This document shows positions 37,470 through 49,414 of a stretch of 64,000 bases of DNA, piece after piece. The stretch's first letter is position 1; the number at the start of each line of letters is the position of its first letter. Both the position numbers and the translations under genes were made by a program. The DNA is taken from positions 1,178,001 through 1,242,000 of the forward strand of contig JAWZYV010014451.1 in NCBI GenBank assembly GCA_038373885.1, in the 5' to 3' direction. The notes below the pieces were generated by a model. It did no database searches, was not told where the DNA came from, and saw nothing but the letters and a program-made list of their open reading frames with translations. This DNA is from Cheiracanthium punctorium. Its lineage: Eukaryota; Arthropoda; Arachnida; Araneae; Cheiracanthiidae.

Positions 37470-38780
37470 CAATGTGGACACCACATGACTTCCTAGTTCG
37501 TCTATTAAACCATAAATATTTTCGGTGCACTTCATCTAAACTTATTTTCTTTCAAAAAGATAAAATACTGCAACAGTATAAGGTTTAACGATTTCATACC
37601 ACGTATCTGAGATATCGCCAAGTTAGATTCAGTTCGAAAGCTTTGTTTTTGGCACATAATTAGGCGATATTTCGCCAAAATCGCATAGTAGTTTGACAAG
37701 CTTGAGATTGCTCGCGAGATTTTGCCCATAACCGAAATTCATAACAGACTTTTAAAAGTTTTAGAGTTACGCGAGATATGTAATTAATTTTGGCATTAAA
37801 TTTGCTGATAATTCGATAAAACTCGCCAAGGTCGATTACAAAGGGCGAGGTTTTGAGCAAGGACCAAACAATGCATGACTAAAGACATAATATATTGAAG
37901 ATATATACATAAACATTAATGTAATGAAATTCTTTTGGGTAGTCCTGTAAATAAACTCTTCAGTAGATTGGAACTAAAAATCGAGGGGCACAACTAGATT
38001 TTACAACAATCTTATATATAAAATTTCAAAAATCTACGACTAACAGTATTTGAGATATGCGAGTTACATACATACGTACTCCAAAAGTCGCCAAACTTGG
38101 CGACTTTAAGGGCAATTTTTGAGGAAGGAACATGACCGTCGTCGGACCATTATCTAACTATGTAGTAGGATAGTATTAGGCTTGAAATGAATTAATGTCT
38201 CTAAGACTGACATTGAGCGTAATGTGTTAGAATTTTTTAAGTGTTCCTGTAGGAGAACTGGTATAAATGATAAAGTCACTATTTTTGATAGGGAGATTCA
38301 TTTCTTAATCCTTTACAACATATACACATTTTCATTCGTTTGAAATAACTCAATATCTCTAAAATACGCTTTAATGAATTTCTGCCCATAGAGCACAATG
38401 TATAGAAAATCTTTTGGATGGCCCTGTGATTTAACTATACAGTCAGTTGGAACGAAAAAGAAAGGTGCACAACTAGATGTTACACTATTCCAAAATATTA
38501 GATTTCAAAATTCTACGACTAATAGTTTTTGAGGTACGCGAGTTACATACATACATGCATACGTAAATACGTACAGACGTAAGGAGAAAAACTGGTCAAA
38601 ATGGACTTGCTGTTGGTCAAAATGGATTGGTTGGTTTGTTGGTTATGAACATACATGCATGCGTATTTTGGAATAACTCGCAAAAGCTCTTAAAAGTAAA
38701 TTTAGAGGTAGTCAGAATCTGAATACCGAAATTTTTCGCAATAACATTACTTTCTTTTACTTCGTACAAAGTAATAATAA
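37470..38780. repeat. dispersed repeat family, long copy
   Basis: The outer parts match 49415-49830: CACATGACTTCC near 37482, ATATCGCCAAG near 37613, the CAAAATGGA words near 38595-38625, ACATACATGC and a 3' end TTACTTCGTACAAAGTAA with a 6-bp hairpin. In the middle this copy holds a direct repeat with a period of about 479 bp (CACAACTAGAT at 37989 and 38468, each followed by CTACGACTAA and a CGAGTTACATACATAC block). An 11-bp stem palindrome (AAAGTCGCCAA / TTGGCGACTTT, 38084-38107) lies in the first unit. No coding sequence was found; the class is unknown. Confidence 0.62.
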
Positions 38781-39520
38781 ATATATAAATATAATATTAT
38801 TTAAAAAATTCTATTTTGTATGCAATAAAACGTTTATTATTATTCTAAATTAGCTGAGCAACTCAACGTCGCCCGGATGTATCAGAGCATAATTTTCCAA
38901 AGAAAAACTGTCAGGTCTGCGAAAGATTCACTTTCGTTTGCGAGTAAATATGACTCAGCCCAAAACATACGCCTTTATCAAATATATATCAAATGCTAGT
39001 TGAAAGATATTTAAAAAAACAAAATAACTTAAATTTAATGAAGTTAAAAAAAAGTTATATTTCTGCATAAATTATTTAAAACTTGCCTGAGCCATTTATA
39101 AACAAACTTTAGAGGATGGAGTTGGGAAGTTTTCATCCTGGACACAAATAACATCGTAATGTTTATTTAACTAAACTGCTGCTTTATTCGGACTCAGCTG
39201 TCCACCATTTTTTTTTTTTTTTTGTAACTACTAAATGTGATTAATAGTACATTTAAGTGTTATTCGAACCAACGGACTCGGTTATAATTGGAAAAACTAT
39301 GATTTTCTGCAATTGCTACTGGGCAGACATTGCTTTCATTTACAGTAAATCAGCGCCACCTATCGATACCTGCATAAAAATTATGGGAACTCTAGGTTTT
39401 TATGGGAATTATTTTTCAGTACATTAAAGGTACATTATCCATTCAGTACATTAACTATGTGCGTATAAAAAACGTGGAAACATTATTTTTTTGGATAAAA
39501 CGTAGCGTATGATATACATT
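38781..39520. other. AT-rich spacer, nothing recognised
   Basis: Contains a poly-T run near 39209-39223. No gene or repeat end was recognised. Confidence 0.5.
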
Positions 39521-40640
39521 CATTGCCATAAAAATTAGTGCACCAAGAAAAAGTTGTTAGAATGAAACGAAATTTTACATACATAAGTACAACGTCGGTA
39601 TAAGTAAGCGATTGCAAAATCAAGAGCAAACTGATCATTTATTGCAGGAAAAACCGTCAATGAATGGAGGTTGTACTACTCTGTTGGGCCACCTGTAGCA
39701 TGAATGCATGATGCGCTACGAGCGGTTACTGAAGCATGCAAGTCCCGTAAGATGTGCTGTGGCCTCTAGTTCGAGCAAACTCGTAGGCTGTCCAACTTTT
39801 CGTCCCAAGTGATCCCAGATATGCTCGATTGGTGACAAATCTGGGGATCGAGCAGGCCAGGGAAGGACCTTTGCCGTGTGTGGCCGGGCATTGTCCTGTT
39901 GAAAAATAGCTCCTGAAAGCCCTTCTATGCGTGACAATACATGTGGTTGCAGGATGTCATGAACGTTCAGTTGTGCTATCACAGTAGCGTGGTTCAATAC
40001 TAGTGGTGGCCGTGTGTCGTATGCGATTGCACCCCATACCATCACACTAGTTGTGGTTGAGATGCGCCGTTGTAATTCAATGGCAGGACTGAGGTGTTCA
40101 GCACGTGGCCTCCACCCGCGTACACGATCGCCATCACTGCCCAACTTCAATCTGAATTCGTCGCTGAAAACGACCTGGTTCCGTTGCAGTCCAATCCTGT
40201 AGAGCGCGACACCACTCCAAATGGAGGCGACTGTGACTGGGTGCCATTGGCAGCACACGTAATGGGACGATAGCAAAAGTCTTTCAGTCAGCGCCTTATG
40301 ATGGAACGGACAGACACAGGAACCTGTATAGGTGCTGCCTGTGTCCGAATGGCGGACAGCAAGGCAGTTGGTGCTATGCGTTCATGTCGTATCATGTGAC
40401 GGTCTTATCGACTACTGGTCTGTTGAGAGCGTCCTGAGTCGAATCTCCTTGTAAGTCACCTCTGTCTTGTCCACTGGTCCCAACATCGCCTCACAATAAA
40501 ATCAGAACCACGTAGGTAGTGGTCTACTCGGCGAGCTGACCACCCGGCTTCCATCATCCCGATCATTCTTCCCCTCTCGTACTCTGACAGCTGCTCATAT
40601 TGTCCTCGATTGCGACGTAACGACATTTGTAGCTAAAGAG
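39521..40640 (-). mobile_element. Tc1-like transposon, one end lost
   Basis: The left boundary carries a sequence typical of a Tc1-type terminus (TTGCCATAAAAATTAGTGCA from about 39524), followed inward by the C-terminal end of a minus-strand transposase. The transposase start lies at 40626, but no matching inverted terminus follows; instead a SINE-like repeat begins by about 40690. The right end was therefore deleted or replaced. GC content is clearly above the surroundings, which suggests a comparatively recent arrival. Confidence 0.8.
39716..40626 (-). pseudogene. Tc1 transposase pseudogene
   Basis: The start at 40626 gives MSLRRNRGQYEQLSEYERGR, followed by GMMEAGWSARRV, the first helix-turn-helix. 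A stop (after WTRQR) and frame changes interrupt the second DNA-binding motif between about 40470 and 40280. The catalytic part, 40276-39716, stays open: first aspartate in VVFSDEFRL, second in QQDNARPHTA, and the final block WPARSPDLSPIEHIWDHLG with the glutamate. Only 22 residues separate the second aspartate from the glutamate, where Tc1 enzymes have 34, so about 12 residues are missing. These lesions make it inactive. The enzyme would excise and insert elements at TA sites in the nucleus. Confidence 0.9.
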
Positions 40641-40689
40641 CGTTCCTCAGCAACAGATTAATTACAAGAAAAAAAGCTCTGCCCACTTG

Positions 40690-41010
40690 TTTTCTAGTCC
40701 CGCAGTGGTCTGGGCGTTAAACTCCGTTCCCATAAGAACACGGCAAGTGAAGCAGCACCCGGCTTGGCCACTGCTTGGGAAGGTCATCTCCCTCTCGGCT
40801 CGTCCGCTGTGGAACCGTGTACGCTAATGGGAGCTGGTGCACGTAAAATCTGTAATGGCTCCAAAGTCCTTCAAGTTGTTAAACGATACCTCTGGGGGTG
40901 CCGATTTCAGGTGGTGGTTGGTCCCTCATCCGGAATCGGTTCAAAATTAGGGACCAACAAGTAGACGTCCAATCCCCTCGGGGGCACTGGCACCCCTCTT
41001 TCCATGATAT
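40690..41010. repeat. SINE-like repeat
   Basis: A GC-rich block from CTAGTCCCGCAGTGG through GTAAAATCTGTAATGGC and CTCTGGGGGTGCC to about 41010. A related fragment lies at 30895-31135, proving that it is a dispersed family. The first 30 bp (GTGGTCTGGGCGTTAAACTCC) are vaguely A-box-like, but I cannot show a tRNA origin. Minus- and plus-strand frames in it are not genes. Confidence 0.6.
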
Positions 41011-41149
41011 ATCCATGGAAACGACAACAACAACCTGTTTTATACTCCAAGAAGAACGAGGTTCAATGCCTTCTGGTGGCATTACGCAGCGCTCAATCAC
41101 ACTTAATTTTTAATCATTCGCATATCTGCCTGACACGCACTTTCATGTC

Positions 41150-41300
41150 AAGTTTCGTTACGGTCCCACAATTACTTCTTGGTTGGCCAATTTTTATGGC
41201 AATGATTGTGATTCAGAGTATAAGCTATCTCATTTCTAAATTTCATCCAAATCGTCCATTCGTTTCAGCGTTAAAGAGTAACAAACAAACAAACTTTAGC
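41150..41300. repeat. retroposon-like 3' end with (ACAA)n tail
   Basis: The sequence AAATTTCATCCAAATCG followed by CCATTCGTTTCAGCG and a short ACAAACAAACAAAC run has the style of the 3' end of arthropod non-LTR retroelements. No coding part remains. Confidence 0.5.
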
Positions 41301-44300
41301 TTTTACGATATTATCAGGATCTTATTTCTTTTAGAAAAAATGCGCAGTAGCACGCATCTTAAAGAATGTACAATTTAACCAAATTAAATGTTCAGAGGAA
41401 GAAATATTAAATTAAAATAATTTTAAAAGAAATAACTTTTTCAACCGCACTTATCTAACGTTAAACAACGTTTCTTTTCTTTTTTCTCTTCAAAATTATT
41501 AACGTTTTTAAACTGAAAAATCAAAGATAACTATCTCCCTCTTACAAAAATTGATTGTATTTGACAAATAAACCTGCCTTACTTATTCGTTAAACATAAT
41601 TTAGAGTTCGTATGCAGTGGCTTCATCTTAATGAGATTAAGTTACAAAACTAAAGCCCACATCTGTATACATTATTTATTATAAATATTTTGTCTGGTGA
41701 TTAAATGCTTTTCTTCAGCGAATATTTTAATTGCTTCCCATTGCTAGCAGATTTACTTCTTTCCTTAAATTATTTTATTTTTTATTATTATTTCCTGGAA
41801 CAAATTCAATTATCTTTTCAAAGTACTCTCAGATTTCTGTTTATATCTTATACTAACCGTTGCATCGAAACAGGAGTAAAAAGAACTTTTTTCCTTTTGT
41901 TTTGTTTGTTTATTAAAGATCAATCTTTTTTCTCCAATTTCGCTTCACTTTGCTTTTGATAATTTTTTTAGTTCGTTGTTTTAATTTCTTATTTACTTTT
42001 TTTAGATTTTTTTTATTACTCGAATGTACTGCACAACTTTCTTTTAGTTCTGCATTAAATTTGTCGAATTTAATTGAAAGACTTTTTTCAGAAACGCTCC
42101 TTTAGAAAATGAATAGTATCCAATTTTAGAGCATCATATTAAGAGTATGACGAGGGGGCAAGTTAGATCATCTTCAAGCCTTTCGGCCGGCAGTCTGTAC
42201 AGTTTGTAATATATTTTTTTCTTCATAAACAAATATACATATTTGTTTTAAAAATATTGTTACTATAGCGGCATTAAGATTCTGAGTTAAGAACTATGAT
42301 TTCCCTTCAAAAATAAGAATACTTTTTTTAAATTTAAATCTGCAACAAAAAATTCAGAATAAGTTGTTTCGAAAATCTTTATTTGACGGATTTTATTACA
42401 CAATAAATACATTTTTATTAGAATAATGCTAGATGATTTAAGTCGTTGAACGTTTTCCAACGAGATATGTATTGTAAAGCCTGTCTCGTGAAGGGGCAGG
42501 CTGTTGAAAAACCTGCCCCTTCGTCAATTTAGAAAATCAATTCTGCCTCTTAGAGTAGCGGCAATAGTAGTATTTGTAAATCAAACGCATGATTACGTGA
42601 AGTCAGAAACCCATTTTTACTACAAGCAATATGAAAACAGTGATTTTAATACTAGTACGCTTCTCAAAGTTTATTCACGAAGAAAAAATACAGAAAATAA
42701 CGTCTTCCAACAATCTGACAGCAGCTACTGAACTGAAACTTTTATGTGTGGTCTGTAGAGTGTGGCTACTTCAGCTAGTTCGCTTACTGGCGTCATCTAG
42801 CGGCTTATTCCAAAACCAAAGTGAGTTGGAAAATGTGCCCCGGTCTCTCCTACATATTAAGTAAATCCAAGGTTTTTCCCCCGTGTTTAACCGTTTAAAA
42901 TATAGTTGTAAAGTTTGCCCCTGTATATTTTTGGGAGGCTGGTAATCTTGTCCCGCTTACGGAACACATTTTCAAAATTGAGATGAAAAAACTTAACCAC
43001 TGTTTGTCAAAAAGTATTTGTCCCTTTTTTTATAACAGTGCTAGTTGTTAGAATCTTAATATTCTTTAAACTATTAAACCTCTCTTTTTGAATTTAAATT
43101 ATTTTCAAACTTTTAATAATAATACTACTAATGAAAGCGTTTCTATTTTTATACAGTGAAACAAATGGTGTTCTTCACACCAGAGAAGATGCTAATAGTC
43201 CAAGACTTTATAACAAACCAAAACATTAATTAGCAAAGTTCTTTAACTCGTATAAAATTAGTTTTTCTAACCAAACTGATGAGTTTGAAGAGGAAGATTT
43301 TTAAAATGAAGTCGCCGCGCGATGTGGCAATTTTTCAGAATGCAGAACATGACTGTACACACATATGTCTGTGTTTACAGAACAAAAATACTAGGCTATG
43401 TTATGGTTTTATTTTTAAAAGGCGTCTACCGTAAGAGTATTCATTCCACCCAACATCAGTACTCAAAAAAATACTAAAGATAAATAGCAGCAACTGTGCA
43501 GATATCATCCAAGAAAAGTCTAACTCAATTGATGGAATAATTTGCTTTCTAAATGTTGCTGAATACATGTATTTAGCAATACTTGAGTAAATGGTTAAAC
43601 CTTTTCTGGCTTTCTTCTTAGTATATCAAAAATTAAAGTTCTTTAATTCATAGTCGAAAATTAAAAGAATCTGCAAAAATTGCATCAGTACTTTGATACA
43701 ATGTTATATAGTTAAATGCAAAGTTTTGAATATTGTTTTACCTGCATTTAATGTTTTATCCACATGAATTTAAATATTCTATTGGGTATTATAAAAAGGT
43801 CTGGTTAAATTGTTACCAGATTGTTTTTTTGAGTATTTAATTAAATGTTGCTAATGAAAATGAAATATTTCCTCTGTTCCTTTTAATGAATCTTTCATAG
43901 GATAATGAATATGAAAAAAGTTGTAAGGATTATCGTCGCCTTCAGACTCTTCTCTGTTTCATTTTAGAAAAAAAATAAAGAAATACGTCCATTATTTTAA
44001 AATGTATTTGTTGGAATGCTTGGAACGTTGCTTTATAACTCATAATTGTTCATTAATATGAATGAAAAGCAGTATTTTTATTTTTTGGCATGTTGAGTTA
44101 AAGTTCACCACTAAATTTCCAAATTTTGGGCTCTATTTTAATAGTTATTTAACTGTAAATGGTCTCTCTTAAAATAAAATTATATTTCAATTTCAAAAAT
44201 TTATACAGAAGTTAAATTAAGCCTTTCTGTTGATTCTACGTTAATTAGAACACAGCATGTGTACCCTTTGCAACATTTACGAAACAATAAAAATATTAAT

Positions 44301-46204
44301 TTTTCAGGCATATTGTAAGCTAAATGCAGTTTTGAATCTATGACAAAATGCTTAATTAAAGATCATTTTAATGCTTAAGTGTAAAAACAAAATATCTAAT
44401 CTGTACCTAATCTCATCTGTAATCTGTACAGCTGTTTAAATATATCTTCAGATGGAAAAAAAAGAGTATCAGTTTTTTTAATGAAACAAAATTAATGAAA
44501 CTTTCATTTTTTCTGTTAAAGTCAATTTCAAAGGTAGGTGAAGTTGGACTAAAAAGATTCCCTTAAGGGGAAAAGCTGTATAAATAACATAAATGTTTAA
44601 ATAAGACATTTTGCTGATATGTTTTACACTATATATTTCGCATTATAAACATATTTCAATAATATTTTTATTCCACAATGAGTAATTTAAAAAATACTGA
44701 ATCTAACCTAAATAATAATGTAAAAAATACTTTCCATTCAGTGAACCAAGCCATATTTCTGTTCATGAAAGACTGTTGAACTAAATATAGAAAAGTGAGT
44801 GATTACTTTATGACAATTTTTTTTTATATTAAATGCCATAATAATAATTTCTGGATGGCAAAATTATAAAATTCAATCTCTTTCGAATATTCAAATTAGA
44901 AATTGCCGTACGGTACATAAAACTGTTACCAATTTTAAATTTTACTCTACTCCCAAATTTTACAAATTTAAATATCTACACTCTTCAAGGAACATGTTTG
45001 ATTTCTTTCTATCGAAAATATAATTCACTAAACTAACGCTAGAAAAATGAGACATATTCTCTTATATTTTTATTTAACTGCTGAACATTAAAGGGGAACA
45101 TTTTTGTCAAACACCTTTTTATCTGTTTCATGTGAAACACCAAAAGAAGAAAAAAGAAACATCCAACTCTTCGTTCTCAGTAAATATCCTTTCTGCAAAC
45201 ATACAAAAACCTTTAACATACATATTAAGCTTTAGATCATTAAAAAAAATATTAAATACACTTTTAAGTAAAATTCCTATTTATATTCACATTTCTTTGG
45301 ATCTTTTTATCATCAGTAAAATAAACCATTACAAGTTTAGAAGTATGTTTTAAAGCAACATCTTAAAACTATGATTAAGGTATGTATTTCTCTCACTTAT
45401 ACGATTCTAAAGATTTTTTAAAAATCACCATAATAACTGCATATCTGATTTAAAACTTTTACACTTTAGGCTGTCAATAAACAATTTTTGTGTGAAAAAT
45501 ACTTAAAATAATACAAAAGTGATAAGGAATTAAATTACAAAATACAGAAAGTATTTCCGTCGTTAAAAAATATTTAATGTACTTTTTGTATCACTCTACA
45601 GATTTCTTAATACTGAAAAAGGAAATTTTTAAAATGCCATAAATTAAAATGATAATAATAGTACTGCTCCGTTTCAAATAAATAATCATAACAGATTGAA
45701 TTTTTTTTATTAATCTGGTATAAGGATATATAACGATACGTACTTCGCTAGATGCGGTTGATTTAAACCCAGACTTATTCATGGACCTTTAAGCAAATAT
45801 TTTGGATACGACTTGTATGTGCTAGTCGAAATTGCTTTTTTATAATAAATAAATTCAAGGTAAACAAAACAAATCTACTTTATTATTTCATTGTTTACTT
45901 CTCATTTTATTCTACTACCACTCTGTTACACAGATTCGTTGCCTATATCACTACAATATATCTGTCATTCCGCTGATAATCATTCCTTTTTTTTTTCTTT
46001 ATATGTGGCTGATTTTCTTATATCTAGGTGGTTAAAGTGACTCCATTTTATGCACAAAAAATATTAATTGGGCTTTTAGTAAATTTTGCATAACTTTTTT
46101 TCTAACTTAAAGTCGATCCAAATAAGAAAATTTCGGCTACTCTGCGTATCTTCTCTTTTTGCGAAGTTAGGTTACGCTATTTCTTATTTTACACAATATA
46201 CATT
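41301..46204. other. AT-rich intergenic DNA, no gene seen
   Basis: The only clear marks are an 11-bp-stem hairpin at 42490-42522 (listed separately) and a CTCF-like 14-mer near 42786 with two mismatches. A stretch from about 42150 to 42990 has weakly similar inverted ends (GGGGGCAAG.T / AGCGGGACAAG.T) that may mark an old element. Other frames are chance. Confidence 0.45.
42490..42522. repeat. GC-rich hairpin
   Basis: GAAGGGGCAGG and its exact complement CCTGCCCCTTC enclose an 11-bp loop. It stands out in AT-rich DNA, and the sequence after it is less AT-rich. Confidence 0.85.
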
Positions 46205-46590
46205 ATTACCAAAAACAAGATGGCGGACAAACGCGAGTCATTATACAGACTTTAACGTGGCCTAAAACTGTATAGATTTATTATGAAAACTAATTTATCA
46301 TTGCTTTTGGAAATTTTAACTCAAAATTGCCTCCGAAAATGAAACTGGATAAATATACCTGGCAGCGAGAGAGTTCGGTAAAACGTTGGTCGAATATCTA
46401 TTTCATCGGCTCTTACTCGGCTGATTTCCTCCAACGTCCATCTAACGTCTGCTTAAACTACAACCTAACCGTGCAATCCATTCCGATGTTGGGAGAAAAC
46501 TCAACTAACTTCCTTCGTGGAGTAGTCGGTCTCGAGTATGCTGTGTCCATCAAACCAAGGTTATGATTGGTAGTAAATAATTTGGTTATG
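46205..46590. other. less AT-rich block, possible repeat
   Basis: Starts with ACAAGATGGCGGAC and contains a plus-strand open frame at 46327-46566 (79 codons, including RWSNIYFIGSYSADFLQRPS and MLGENSTNFLRGVVGLEYAV). Composition is protein-like and unlike its surroundings, but I recognise no family and the frame has no convincing upstream start or splice site. It could be an exon relic or a dispersed repeat read in frame. Confidence 0.3.
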
Positions 46591-47349
46591 GTTAAAATAT
46601 TGACAAGATTTTTTTTCCGTTACATTTTTTTCGGAGACATATTTCTTTTGACAGATCTGAAATGAAAACGTGAGCACATTGCAAATGCTTTCGTTCCATT
46701 TCTTCATTTTTTAAATTAGAATTTTGATCATTTTAAAAATACTTATATAACTATATCATAAATACAAATACTTTCCCACAGAAAATTGTACTTCTTTGCG
46801 TTGCATTTAAGATGTATTATTATGTAATTGCTGAAATTTCTTGAAATAAACTGAGACATATTGAATTTATCAAAAACAATTTTCCCATCAAAATACACAA
46901 AATACCATAATACATACATGTATCTTAATTTCTCTATATTCAATTCTGATATTAAATATCTATAAATGATTTAGTTATGCTCAGCACAAGTTTCAGCGTA
47001 CAAACACAGAAATAATTATTTCATGTCATTTCTGAAATAATAACAGATTACGTAAATGTTGTATATTTATTTCTTTTCTATAAGAAGAGATTTTCAGAGA
47101 GCTAGATGTATCTTGTAGACTATAAAGGGGAAAACAAAATTAGTGAAATTGTAAAACAGCATATCTACATTTAGGTTTTAATGGATGTTAAAAGTTACTA
47201 CCTTTTGAAAATATAACCGCTAATTAACATCATTATTTGAAATTTTAGAAATAAAGTATTCCAAATGTAAATAAAAACCACTTTCAACATCAATTTGAAG
47301 TTGGAAAATTTATATAGTATAGCTACTTAAAAACATCCCTAAAGCAATA
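46591..47349. other. AT-rich spacer, nothing recognised
   Basis: No gene or repeat signature is seen. Confidence 0.5.
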
Positions 47350-47640
47350 GGTATAATCTTGGCTGAATCGGGGTATGCGAGCAAATAGTCGGGAAATCCT
47401 TGGGAAATCGTCCGAAGACGTACAATACTGCTCGGATAGTCCATGGACCACCTCTTGAGCGGACATTCCCAAGGTTAAATGGAAGTCGCTCGCCGGAGTC
47501 GGACGCGTGAAAGAGAGCCGCGTGAAGACACTTGGCCGAGATGCGGCCGAGGATTTCTTGCTGCTTGAAATTTCATATAGACTTTACCTTCTTACCTTTC
47601 CTATTACGCCATCTAGTGATGAAATATAGTGATAAAAGTC
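47350..47640. other. GC-rich anonymous block
   Basis: A sharply bounded GC-rich stretch (CTTGGCTGAATCGGGGT near 47357, AGTCGGACGCG near 47498, GGCCGAGATGCGGCCGAGG near 47534) with no open frame of note. GCCATCTAGTGA at about 47608 adds a near-CTCF core. It looks like the body of a dispersed repeat, but no second copy occurs in the window. Confidence 0.3.
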
Positions 47641-47703
47641 TCGTCATGATAGTCTTCATCACTGTCATTTGAGTCAGTGGGCCATTGAAGGATATTTATT
47701 ATC

Positions 47704-48176
47704 AAAGAAAAATTAAGTAAAATTCCATTTTTTTAAAAGAAACTTTTTATTGTGGATCCCTAAAACGCATAAAATAAAAATTTATTCTTAGAAAGGTATG
47801 CTACCAATGAAAGAAATCTTAAAAACTAAGAAAACTTTTGAGAAAAATATAGACATTTCACTATGCTCAAAATATTTTTAAAACAATTCGAGACCTTTGC
47901 AATAGAGGTATTAATACTCGGTCAATTTCCTTACAAGCAAATGCAGCTAAGTGCCATATTTGTCTCGAATACTTTTTAAAATATTTTGAGCATTTAAAAA
48001 TTTTCATCTCTTACAAAAGCGAAATATCTATATTTTAATGAAAAGTTTTCTCAGTTTTGAACTTTAATTCATCTATAGCATATCTTTGCAAGAATAAATT
48101 TTTATTTTATGCCTTTTAGGGCTCCTCAATAAAAAGCTTCTATTTTTAAAAATTGTGCTTAATTTTTATTTTTTGC
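47704..48176. repeat. 470-bp hairpin-type inverted repeat element
   Basis: The left arm 47704-47894 and the right arm 47962-48176 are imperfect inverted copies of about 200 bp around a 67-bp loop. Paired landmarks are AAAATTAAG / CTTAATTTTTA (outer), CATAAAATAAAAATTTATTCTT / its complement near 48095, GCTCAAAATATTTT / AAAATATTTTGAGC and TTCGAGAC / GTCTCGAA (inner). There is no coding capacity. It is a snapback MITE-like element of unassigned superfamily. Confidence 0.8.
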
Positions 48177-48288
48177 TTTCTAGTTACAAATCAAACATAA
48201 TTACAAATAAAACTTGTGTTCTATTTGTAACTAAAAATGAAGTTTTTATCTGTAAGTTTCTTATATTTATCGCAAAATTTGAGCTTTA

Positions 48289-48358
48289 CCTCCGTCGGGA
48301 ATCAAACCCGGTTCTCATGAGCAACAGACAGGTATCTTTATCCATAGAACAAATGGGA
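48289..48358 (-). pseudogene. tRNA-Asp(GUC)-like relic or SINE head
   Basis: Read on the minus strand, the 70-nt segment follows tRNA-Asp order: a D-arm-like TTCTATGGATAAAGATACC, an anticodon region containing CCTGTC as in the GUC loop, then GAGAACCGGG, and a T-arm with perfect CGGG/CCCG stem around TTTGATT and the B box GGGTTTGATTCCC, ending in GACGGAGG. The acceptor stem does not pair and the anticodon stem is broken, so it is not a working tRNA. It may be a pseudogene or the head of a SINE. Confidence 0.6.
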
Positions 48359-48469
48359 TGTAGCGACGACTTGAATGCAGTAACTTCTATAAAATGGAGG
48401 TGCCTTCTACCTGAGCATAACACGATGACGGAAAGACAAAATACAATCTCATTAAAAATCTTCTAAAAA

Positions 48470-49101
48470 TGATCGATATTTATCAGGGATTTGTTGAATT
48501 ATTTTTGAGATATCTTGAACCTTTTTGTCCCCTTAACTTTTTTGTCTTGTATCTAAACGTCGAAAATAAAGAAATATTTTCATTCTTCCACTCAATTGAG
48601 TTCTTCAGATTTAAACTAAAAATAACTATTTTACTTTAAATTCGACAAAAACAAAAAAAATGAGTTATTCTTCTTTTTTCTTTTCACTGGTTGATTTGAG
48701 AAATACCTTTACACGCAAATTTTGGAACGAAAATATTAGAAAATAAAAATCAGAACTTTCCATCAAAGCAATATATTTTATAGAATAGAATTTAAAAAGC
48801 AATAAAACAAACACGGTATTTGAATAAACGTGGCGTAAAAGCGATTTCCAAAAGTAAATTTATTTTGCAGTTGATCGCCATATAAATGTTTTACGCGCAA
48901 ATGGAAAACGTTCGGCAGTTTAATAGTCATTTGAAAAATAAAATGACAAAATAATGGCACAACCAAATCAAAAAGAAAATTCAATATATCGACTAGCACA
49001 AAACCCAAATATCTTTTGTTGTTGTTGTTGTTGTTGTTAAACAGTGAGTTTGAATAGAGCAACAAGCAAAAGATCCGTTGTTGCAGTGGAACACAACTAA
49101 G
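48470..49101. other. AT-rich spacer with (GTT)n
   Basis: Contains the trinucleotide run (GTT)7 at 49018-49038; the minus-strand frame over it encodes the poly-Asn run of a non-credible 113-codon frame. Confidence 0.7.
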
Positions 49102-49195
49102 ATTAATCAAAAATGTCATTTTTTAACATAACATCAGGGTTCCAGCTAAAATTAATCAAAAATGTTATTTTTAACATAACAACGGGGTTTTGATA
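49102..49195 (+). repeat. 49-bp direct tandem duplication
   Basis: ATTAATCAAAAATGT starts at 49102 and again at 49151; each is followed by ATTTTTAACATAACA and a GGGTT block. Confidence 0.85.
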
Positions 49196-49414
49196 ATATT
49201 TGTTAAATAATAAATTCACCAGGATGATAGGATAAAATTCCTAGGCTTTTAAAAATCACATTCTTAGTATGTTGCAAGATATATTGATTTCGTTATTTAG
49301 TTTGTCATAAAAATGAATGTTTTACATTTGGGAATACTTGGCCTAAAAACTTCGTTACTATATTTCATCAATTCCTTCTTTGTGATCAGATAACTAAAAG
49401 TGTAAAGCAGAAGT

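Noticed and set aside
40690..41113. Overlapping frames on both strands as host genes
   Set aside because: They lie in a dispersed SINE-like repeat with a relative at 30.9 kb.
48778..49119. 113-codon minus-strand frame
   Set aside because: The Asn run is the (GTT)n microsatellite and the rest has no domain.
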